Origin: Apilactobacillus bombintestini
GTDB taxonomy: Bacteria; Bacillota; Bacilli; Lactobacillales; Lactobacillaceae
Length of the DNA stretch: 64,000 bases
Direction of reading: 5' to 3'
Assembly (NCBI RefSeq): GCF_003627035.1
Contig: NZ_CP032626.1
Location: 1-64,000 of the forward strand
The position numbers were made by a program, and so were the translations under genes. Positions 57,845-64,000 of this stretch are shown in pieces; the first letter of the stretch is position 1, and every line of letters begins with the position of its first letter. The notes beneath the pieces were generated by a model. It was not told the origin of the DNA and did no database searches. It saw only the letters and a list, made by a program, of their open reading frames with translations.

Positions 57845-58015
57845 TTTAATGATTCCATATACTGACATCAAGATAACTATAGAAGAAACTATTTTAATGA
57901 CAGCTGACCATGTATTAGATAATAAGCCATTTCCCCAAATAGCAAATAATTCAAGAGCCACACCTAAAATCAACATTATAAGTGAGAATACTGTTTTTTT
58001 ATCCATCATCTTCAT
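57842..58015 (-). CDS. Small two-helix membrane protein (57 aa)
   Basis: The frame lies on the minus strand: MKMMDKKTVFSLIMLILG with a first helix (about 8-27) and a second (about 37-54) ending YGIIK. AAAGGA is 8 bases before the ATG at 58015. A longer plus-strand frame over the same DNA has no ribosome binding site and lacks protein-like composition, so I prefer this one. No family recognised. Confidence 0.55.
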   Translation of the reverse strand: MKMMDKKTVFSLIMLILGVALELFAIWGNGLLSNTWSAVIKIVSSIVILMSVYGIIK

Positions 58016-58186
58016 ACGCATATTCCTTTAATCCTTATTTCCATATTTAAGGTATAAAACCATAAATATAGCTAACCAACTACACTATCATCCAATCCCC
58101 TTGGACCATATTTCACCTGTATTATAACCCTAATTAAAGTGGTGAAAATAAAAATCTGAAAAATTTTTATAAAATCATATAAAAAA

Positions 58187-58220
58187 CAGCGACTACTATG
58201 TATTTACATAGCAACCGCTG
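58187..58220 (-). terminator. Terminator of the Ltp-domain gene
   Basis: CAGCG and CGCTG at the base and CTATG/CATAG near the loop form a two-part stem; the minus strand ends in six T. Confidence 0.65.
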
Positions 58221-58228
58221 CTTTATTT

Positions 58229-59434
58229 TTAACTATTTAAATTTTGTGCTGCATAGGCAGCTTCGTTAGGAGTAAATTTATCTCCGGCAGAAGATGATAA
58301 TTGCTCTTGAATGCTAGCTTTAGACATATGCATGTAAGATTGGTATTTTTGAGCAGTTTGTAATGCATTTTGTTTCCAATCTACATCGGTAATATGATTA
58401 ATTGCATAATTGGCCGCATCTTTAGCAAAGCCTTCTCCGTAAGAAGAAGTTAATTGATCATAAACGCCTTGCTTAGATAAATTCATTTGACTAGCGTAGT
58501 TTTGGCCTTTTTCTAAAGCATTTTGATATTCCATGGGTACGTTATTATCACCATCATCGGTGGAATCATTATTTATATCATTATCGGATGAAGTAGCATC
58601 CCCATTACTATCCGAATTATTTATCGATGAATTATCATTATTGGAATTTTCTTTTCCATTAATTAATTTATCGTAGCCATCTTGGGTGTAGAAATTAACT
58701 TCATCAGTACCCTGATTTTGGCCTTTCTTGTTAGCCATAATATCTACATAATTGGAATTTTGGTCTTTTAGAGTAAGGGTAATGCGATATTGTGTATCGC
58801 TAATTTTATCTATGGAACTTTGTCCTGCGTCCGCATCCGTGGAAATATTAGCATTTTTATCAGTTTGGTAAACGTAACTGATTTTTCCATTATTATCCAC
58901 GATGCCGTTACCATTAGTAGAAGAAATTTGTTTTAAATAAGTTTGTTTTTTAGGTTGTGACTGAGATTTAGCCTGCAATTTAGGTTGGGATTTCTTTTGC
59001 GCCGTAGTTGCAGGTTTAGCGCTATTAGCATGTTTATTAGCATTAGCATCAATCACCGTAGCAGAGCATAAAAATACTAAAAAGGCAATTAAAGATGCGA
59101 CAGTTAGCCATAAATAACCTACATAAATTTGTTTAGTTTTTACATAACGATAAATGAAGGCCAGCACAGCTACCACCAACACTAAAAATAGGATGATACC
59201 GGCATAGCCAAAGAACATTTCAAATGACCCCGCCGTATTATTCGTATTAAACGGAATCATGATGGATCTAATTATAAATAATCCTACTGATACAGCTAAA
59301 TTTATTAAAAATAAATCTCGATATCTATAAGTACGTCCTCTAAACTTAGGCTCTATATTTTCTGCATAAGTTATGGAAAGCGTCACTAACGTTAAAATAG
59401 ACACCAAAAATAAGGTTGTAATCAGTTTTCCCAT
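58229..59434 (-). CDS. Membrane protein with C-terminal twin Ltp (superinfection-exclusion type) repeats
   Basis: I start at the ATG at 59434 (MGKLITTLFLVS), with GAGGAG upstream. The 401-residue product has about four helices in the first 130 residues, a Lys/Gln/Ser-rich linker, a middle domain (about 170-255), an Asn/Asp/Ser linker, and at about 299-401 two repeats of the Ltp lipoprotein type (NALEKGQNYASQMNLSKQGV..., then NALQTAQKYQSYMHMSKASI...). Ltp of phage TP-J34 blocks DNA injection by other phages. The usual carrier is a short lipoprotein; here the repeats hang on a multi-pass anchor. A role in phage exclusion is an inference. Confidence 0.78.
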   Translation of the reverse strand: MGKLITTLFLVSILTLVTLSITYAENIEPKFRGRTYRYRDLFLINLAVSVGLFIIRSIMIPFNTNNTAGSFEMFFGYAGIILFLVLVVAVLAFIYRYVKTKQIYVGYLWLTVASLIAFLVFLCSATVIDANANKHANSAKPATTAQKKSQPKLQAKSQSQPKKQTYLKQISSTNGNGIVDNNGKISYVYQTDKNANISTDADAGQSSIDKISDTQYRITLTLKDQNSNYVDIMANKKGQNQGTDEVNFYTQDGYDKLINGKENSNNDNSSINNSDSNGDATSSDNDINNDSTDDGDNNVPMEYQNALEKGQNYASQMNLSKQGVYDQLTSSYGEGFAKDAANYAINHITDVDWKQNALQTAQKYQSYMHMSKASIQEQLSSSAGDKFTPNEAAYAAQNLNS

Positions 59435-59505
59435 AGAAATAAATCTCTCCTCAAAAAAATATATAGCCATGGTATGGTACCATTATCAGCCCTATTTTCT
59501 CAACA

Positions 59506-59540
59506 TAAAAAGAGGCCACTTTTATAAGTGACCTCTTTTT
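59506..59540 (-). terminator. Terminator of the DUF1541 gene
   Basis: AAAAAGAGG-CACTT pairs with AAGTG-CCTCTTTTT with one mismatch; T run on the minus strand. Confidence 0.8.
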
Positions 59541-59549
59541 TAATATTGA

Positions 59550-60206
59550 TTATTTTCTAGCTTTTAATTCGCTTTGTGTTAACCATTTATGGTTTTTAAT
59601 TACCATATGAGTCTTAGTATCAGTAAAGTTAACTACGTATGCGGGGCCCTTATGAACCTTAACGATTTTACCTTTGGCACCTTTCATACCATACATATGA
59701 TTAGCTAAAACAGTTACTTTCTTACCTGCTTTTAACTTGCCCTTGGCTTTTAGTTCTTTAGAAACTACCCATTTGTGATCTTTAACAGTCTTCTTACCGT
59801 TAGTAGGTTTGAAGGTAATTTCATATAAGTTAGTTTTGTATACACCAGCTACTTTAGCTTTAGCGTTGTACATACCCTTCATATGTTTAGCCTTTAAGGT
59901 AACTTTTTGGCCTACACGGAATTTAGTATGTTTAGCTTTCTTTAAGCCCTTAGGTAGTTTAGATTTCATGTTCATTTCTAAACCATCCATCTTCATACCC
60001 ATCATCATGGAAGATTTGTGGTGCATCTTCTTAGATGATTTCTTGCTCATGTGCATAGCATGCTTTTTAGGCATCTTCTTAGATGACATAGCTTCATGGC
60101 TCATGTGCATGTCCTTCATAGAATCAGCATTCGCAGCTACTCCAGATAGCATGGATAGTGATAATCCAGCAATGGAAAGTGTAGCTAGTAGGTTCTTCTT
60201 ATTCAT
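59550..60206 (-). CDS. Secreted Met/His/Lys-rich protein with two DUF1541 (YdhK-like) domains
   Basis: A signal peptide (to about residue 27, ANA/D) is followed by a Met/His/Lys-rich stretch (about 28-75, blocks such as KDMHMSHEAM and HAMHMSKKS), which looks suited to binding copper or other soft metals. Two DUF1541 repeats follow (about 95-150 and 155-215), each with GQ/GKKVTV-type starts, an HMxGMxxAKAK centre and a DHKWVV/NHKWLT end. Bacillus YdhK has the same pair. No metal pump is adjacent, so a metal role is inferred from composition. Confidence 0.85.
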   Translation of the reverse strand: MNKKNLLATLSIAGLSLSMLSGVAANADSMKDMHMSHEAMSSKKMPKKHAMHMSKKSSKKMHHKSSMMMGMKMDGLEMNMKSKLPKGLKKAKHTKFRVGQKVTLKAKHMKGMYNAKAKVAGVYKTNLYEITFKPTNGKKTVKDHKWVVSKELKAKGKLKAGKKVTVLANHMYGMKGAKGKIVKVHKGPAYVVNFTDTKTHMVIKNHKWLTQSELKARK

Positions 60207-60337
60207 TTTTTGGCACCCCTTGAAATATTTTACACGACTTAATCGTGTTGATAAGAATATATCAAAACGAGTTTCATTTGTCTGTTATTTGGCTCACTAA
60301 TTTTACTTATTGTATAGATAAATATAATAAAAAAGCA

Positions 60338-60357
60338 GTCACATCATATGATATGAC
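60338..60357 (-). terminator. Terminator of the antiporter gene
   Basis: GTCACATC pairs with GATATGAC around ATAT with one G-T type pair; T run on the minus strand. Confidence 0.7.
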
Positions 60358-60361
60358 CACC

Positions 60362-61516
60362 TTAAATATTTTTTCGTCTTTTTATAGAAATAATAGGTCG
60401 CAAAATTAATGGTGCCACAATGGTAGTAATTACGATGGCAGCAATAATAGTAGAGTAATAATTTTCGGATATTAAATGACTCTTCAATCCCATTTCAGCA
60501 ATGATTAAACCGACTTCTCCTCTACTAATCATCCCCGCACCTACTTCCGCAGCAGATACGTGATCAAAGCCAAACATTCGCGAACCTTCGTAAGCACCTA
60601 AGAACTTAGTAATAATGGCTAATAATGACAGATCAATAAATAACCACACGTTATTCATGATGCCGCTAAGTTGCATATTTAGCCCTACATTCACAAAGAA
60701 AATAGGTACAAATAACAACATTCCGAAGTTTTCTACCTGTACCGTTACTTGTTTACGATACTCGGTTTGACTCACGATAATTCCCGCAAAGAAGGCACCG
60801 GTGATGGCACTTAATTGCACATCTTCGGCAATTCCCGACATTAATAAGCAAAATAATAGTGCAAATAACGATACATAGGATTGCCAGTTTTTCCAAATGT
60901 GAATGGGAAATTTTTTAACTACATAATATAGTCCCCAAATTAATAGGAAGAATAAAACTTGTAGACCGACGATCATAGGCAAACTAAGTTGTGGACCATC
61001 ATCGCTTACGCCAAAAATCGTAACTACGGCACTTAATAGCAAGACTGACAAAATATCATCTGCTACCGCAGCACCTAGAATAGTTACTCCCGCGTCAGTA
61101 TTTAACGCGTGCATTTCCTTTAAAACTGCGACGGAAATCGATACTGAAGTCGCCGCAAAGATAACGCCGATAAATAAACTTTCTAACGTAGATAACGCGT
61201 GAAAACGTCCCAACGCATAGATGCTAATTACCGGAAGTGCGATCCCTAATACCGCCACTACGATACTAGGTTTAAAGTACTTCTTTAATAAATTTAAATC
61301 ACTTTCGAGCCCGGCAAGAAACATCAAAACGATGACCCCTAATTCGGCAAACGTAGCAATCATGCTACTAGGTTTTACCCAATTTAATACCGCCGGACCC
61401 AAAAGAAATCCGCCCACTAATTGGCCCACGACGGCGGGCATTTGTAGACGTTCAAATGCTTCGCCCATTAACCAAGCTACTAATAAAATTAATACTAAAA
61501 CTAATAGGTAGTTCAC
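60362..61516 (-). CDS. CPA2 family cation:proton antiporter (NapA/KefB-like)
   Basis: The 384-residue protein has about 12 helices and the Na+/H+ exchanger fold. GQLVGGFLLGPAVLNWV marks the N-terminal block, and the two-aspartate motif of the ion site appears in GAAVADDILSVLLLS. It lacks the C-terminal TrkA-N domain of Kef proteins, so it resembles NapA-type sodium/proton exchangers used for pH and sodium control. Single gene. Confidence 0.9.
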   Translation of the reverse strand: MNYLLVLVLILLVAWLMGEAFERLQMPAVVGQLVGGFLLGPAVLNWVKPSSMIATFAELGVIVLMFLAGLESDLNLLKKYFKPSIVVAVLGIALPVISIYALGRFHALSTLESLFIGVIFAATSVSISVAVLKEMHALNTDAGVTILGAAVADDILSVLLLSAVVTIFGVSDDGPQLSLPMIVGLQVLFFLLIWGLYYVVKKFPIHIWKNWQSYVSLFALLFCLLMSGIAEDVQLSAITGAFFAGIIVSQTEYRKQVTVQVENFGMLLFVPIFFVNVGLNMQLSGIMNNVWLFIDLSLLAIITKFLGAYEGSRMFGFDHVSAAEVGAGMISRGEVGLIIAEMGLKSHLISENYYSTIIAAIVITTIVAPLILRPIISIKRRKNI

Positions 61517-61621
61517 ATAATCCTTCTTTCTTTTTTAACCCCTACGATTAATTATCATAATTATAACTTATTTAGATATTTTAGATATGAAAATTATACT
61601 GATTATCCGAAAATAAAAAGC

Positions 61622-61637
61622 CCTAGTTAAAACTAGG
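61622..61637 (-). terminator. Terminator of the B3/B4-domain gene
   Basis: CCTAGTT and AACTAGG are exact arms; the minus strand continues GCTTTTTATTTT. Confidence 0.7.
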
Positions 61638-61653
61638 ACCAATTTTTAGCTTA

Positions 61654-62364
61654 TTAAAGTTCCACACTGGAATTATTAGCATCTAAATGATAAATAGTAC
61701 CATCCACGTTTAAGTATTCATGTAAGTCATTTTTTAGTGCTTCCATGGCTTCGTTAATGGCTGTTTTTTGGTCATCATCCATAGCTTCCATTACCATAAT
61801 GGCGTTTTTGGTATCATTGGTTAACATAGTACGTTGACCATCACGCCAGTTTAGACAACGGCAAACTGCACCTTGGTTATCATAATAAATAACTTCACCC
61901 GGTAAAGCAGGTTCATTTTCATCGTCACCTAGTGGGAAGAAATCTTCGCCACCTTCAGCAACACCTAGATGTAAATCACCATCAATAGTATCTAAATCTT
62001 CACCACCACATGGTACTCCGTAGTTTAATGAAGCTGCGTTGTATAAGTCCACTAATGGATTAATGCTGCCGATTCCTTTACCTTGATCTACTCGTTTCAA
62101 TAAAGCTTCAATGGATGCACGTGCACCTTTTTTCTTCTTAAATTGACGGTAGATTTCACGCCATTTATCTACTACTTCGTTTTTTCTAAATACTTCGTTG
62201 GTTAAAAATTTATGTGCATTATCTTGGGATTCATCTAATAATTTTTCTACTTGTGCTTGCGCATCAGCAGATAAATTATTATCCACATCACGTAATACCA
62301 TTACGTTAATTTGTGCATCCCCAAATACATCAAATAAACTTTTATCAACTGCGAATTTAACCAT
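61654..62364 (-). CDS. B3/B4 tRNA-binding domain protein
   Basis: Free-standing B3/B4 domains resemble the editing module of phenylalanyl-tRNA synthetase beta. The 236-residue protein shows IGSINPLVDLYNAASLNYGVPCGGEDLDTIDGDLHL, GEVIYYDNQGAVCRCLNWRDGQRT and a final AMEALKNDL block, matching the family. It may clear mischarged tRNA, though evidence is thin for these homologues. I start at the ATG at 62364 preceded by GGAG. Confidence 0.88.
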   Translation of the reverse strand: MVKFAVDKSLFDVFGDAQINVMVLRDVDNNLSADAQAQVEKLLDESQDNAHKFLTNEVFRKNEVVDKWREIYRQFKKKKGARASIEALLKRVDQGKGIGSINPLVDLYNAASLNYGVPCGGEDLDTIDGDLHLGVAEGGEDFFPLGDDENEPALPGEVIYYDNQGAVCRCLNWRDGQRTMLTNDTKNAIMVMEAMDDDQKTAINEAMEALKNDLHEYLNVDGTIYHLDANNSSVEL

Positions 62365-62851
62365 CAAAACACTCCTATAAATAAATATGTTTAACATAAT
62401 ACCATCTGCTTATATATTTTTGAATAGGTAGTGGAAAAATCTTAATTTATCCGCCATTTATTAAAAGTGATAGATCTTTAGTATATAATTATTGGTATTT
62501 TTATCACTTCATAATTACTTAATAAAAAACTAAATATTTAGCCAAAAGAACTTTTTAAATAAAGTTCTTTTTTATTTTCGTTCATGTTTTACTTATTAAT
62601 CGTTAGTAAATCAACGTTTCTGGCACTATTTACACGTTTATATTTTGAACATTTTTTTATAAATATTAATAATTGTTCAGTTTTAAATCCCTTAATCGCT
62701 CATTTCTACGCTTTCTGAGAAAATTAAATTATTTTAATCATTCAGTACGCACTATTTCAATTTACATTCAAGGATGTTATTCCACTATATATGCGTGTTA
62801 GCATTAATACAGATACCACCGGTGGTATATTTCAAAGTGAGGACTGATGAT
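62365..62851. other. Divergent region upstream of nrdD
   Basis: The 487 bases hold no gene. A plus-strand terminator-like hairpin (62545-62554 with 62561-62570, then T) lies about 280 bases before nrdD. Two CACTAT-containing sites 33 bases apart (62750 and 62783) resemble tandem NrdR boxes. A perfect 16-base palindrome lies at 62813-62828. Confidence 0.55.
62813..62828. promoter_or_regulatory. Perfect 16-base palindrome before nrdD
   Basis: ATACCACC is followed directly by its complement GGTGGTAT, 23 bases upstream of the nrdD ATG, overlapping the probable leader. It is a candidate operator; the regulator is unknown. Confidence 0.5.
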
Positions 62852-64000
62852 ATGTTAAATAATATTTTTGACCATTTGACAGTAATTAAAAACACGGGTG
62901 ACCGGACACCGTTTTACAAATACAAGTTGGATTACATTTTTAATCGACTAGGTTTGTCCGAAGAAACCATCCAACATTTTTATACTCATTTGAATCAATT
63001 AACTAAAGATCAAACTGAAATCGAAGCTAGTCATATTCATGATTTTATAGTCCAATTTCTTGAAGAACATGACTTAGAAGATCAAAAGCAACAATACTTA
63101 AAAGCTCAACAAGACGATATTAATCGTTTTAAAAAAGCTACTGACGTTAAAAGCAGTATCGAAAAATTGTTTAACCGCAATGACCGAGTAGTTCACGAAA
63201 ACGCTAATAAAGATAGTAATGTTTTCAATACACAACGTGACCTAGAAGCCGGAGCTGCCAGTCGTGCCATTGGTTTACAAATGCTACCTCCATTAGTAGC
63301 TAAGGCACACTTGCGTGGTGACATTCACTGGCACGATTTGGATTACTCCCCTGCCACTCCTGAAACTAACTGCTGTTTAGTAGATTTTGCTGAAATGCTA
63401 AACAATGGTTTCAAGATTGGTAACGCGGAAGTTAAATCCCCTCGTTCCATTCAAACCGCTACTGCCCAAGTTTCTCAAATCATCGCTAACGTAGCTTCCT
63501 TACAATACGGTGGTTTATCCTTTGACCGTGCTGATCAAGTTTTAGCACCTTTCGCTAAAATCAACTACGAAAAGCACCTAAAGACTGCTGAACAATGGGT
63601 AGCTGCAGACAAGCGTGAAGATTTCGCCAAAGACCGTACTAAACAAGATATCTTTGACGCTATGCAATCACTAGAATACGAAATTAATACTTTGTATTCA
63701 TCCCAAGGTCAAACTCCTTTCACTACCGTAAGTTTTGGTTTAGGTACTAGCTGGATTGAAAAAGAAATTCAAAAAGATATTCTAAAAATCCGTATTAAAG
63801 GTTTAGGTAAAGAACGTCGTACCGCTATTTTCCCTAAGCTTATCTATGTACTAAAGAAAGGCTTAAATCTAAAGCCTAACGACCCTAACTACGATGTTAA
63901 GGAATTAGCCGTCGATTGTGCTACTAAGCGTATGTATCCTGATATTTTAATGTACGACAAGCTTTGTGAAATCACTGGTGACTTCAAGGCACCTATGGGT
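62852..64000 (+). CDS. nrdD: Anaerobic ribonucleoside-triphosphate reductase NrdD (3' end outside window)
   Basis: The class III, oxygen-sensitive glycyl-radical enzyme makes dNTPs without air. 383 codons are visible, beginning MLNNIFDHLTVIKNTGDRTPF. Residues about 10-95 form an ATP-cone-like regulatory region, and the catalytic barrel starts with RDLEAGAASRAIGLQMLPP, HLRGDIHWHDLDYSPA and NCCLVDF, which are typical NrdD blocks. The glycyl-radical end and the activase nrdG lie beyond the edge. GAGG upstream of the ATG is moderate. Confidence 0.96.
   Translation, partial: MLNNIFDHLTVIKNTGDRTPFYKYKLDYIFNRLGLSEETIQHFYTHLNQLTKDQTEIEASHIHDFIVQFLEEHDLEDQKQQYLKAQQDDINRFKKATDVKSSIEKLFNRNDRVVHENANKDSNVFNTQRDLEAGAASRAIGLQMLPPLVAKAHLRGDIHWHDLDYSPATPETNCCLVDFAEMLNNGFKIGNAEVKSPRSIQTATAQVSQIIANVASLQYGGLSFDRADQVLAPFAKINYEKHLKTAEQWVAADKREDFAKDRTKQDIFDAMQSLEYEINTLYSSQGQTPFTTVSFGLGTSWIEKEIQKDILKIRIKGLGKERRTAIFPKLIYVLKKGLNLKPNDPNYDVKELAVDCATKRMYPDILMYDKLCEITGDFKAPMG

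Noticed and set aside
57849-58031. Plus-strand frame of 60 codons
   Set aside because: It has no ribosome binding site; the minus strand over the same bases encodes a credible two-helix protein with AAAGGA upstream.

Overview
The window is an AT-rich stretch of a Gram-positive chromosome. Several things point to an obligately heterofermentative member of the Lactobacillaceae: intact zwf and gnd side by side, an Nramp mntH followed by a UspA gene, the walRKHIJ-htrA cluster, tandem Hsp20 genes with a CIRCE-like element, DUF1659/DUF2922 genes behind a ComX/SigH-like sigma gene, and the rRNA sequence. I cannot name the species from sequence alone; the 16S gene here would settle it.

Left part (1-16 kb, accessory in character). 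It opens inside cas9, followed by cas1, cas2 and eight full CRISPR repeats plus one truncated repeat. Cas9 resembles the compact type II-C lineage, no csn2 is present, and the repeats read on the minus strand look like II-C repeats that each end in a -10 hexamer. A ComK-like competence regulator gene follows. Next is a bacteriocin-type locus: a double-glycine peptide, a 38-residue membrane peptide, and two decayed copies of the latter. Then come small membrane and secreted proteins, a frameshifted membrane gene, a ComX/SigH-like sigma operon, and two intergenic regions rich in hairpins, promoters and terminators that look like small-RNA loci. This part ends with two Hsp20 genes and a GH25 lysozyme.

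Middle part (16-41 kb). It holds a membrane-anchored Mrr-type nuclease, a CNNM/CorC-type protein, nrdI, an MFS transporter, the oxidative pentose phosphate genes zwf-gnd, a multicopper oxidase, a DAACS amino/dicarboxylic acid symporter, and a complete 16S-23S-5S rRNA operon on the minus strand with tandem promoters and no tRNA in the spacer. After that come thiolase, a GNAT protein, an L,D-transpeptidase lipoprotein, an AEC permease, a diacetyl/acetoin reductase, and two tandem FAD disulfide-reductase-like proteins.

Right part (41-64 kb). It holds a DUF975 protein, an EmrB-type efflux pump with its MarR regulator, usp-mntH, adenine deaminase, two TSUP permeases, the walRKHIJ-htrA cell-wall control operon, tRNA-Lys, an Ltp-domain membrane protein (possible phage exclusion), a Met/His-rich DUF1541 protein, a CPA2 antiporter, a B3/B4-domain protein, and the start of anaerobic ribonucleotide reductase nrdD, cut by the window edge.

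Most genes are single or paired transcription units closed by clear intrinsic terminators. Several long reading frames begin inside the terminator of the gene before them, so I moved those starts to the codon preceded by a ribosome binding site. Database identity, expression and RNA structure could not be tested here.
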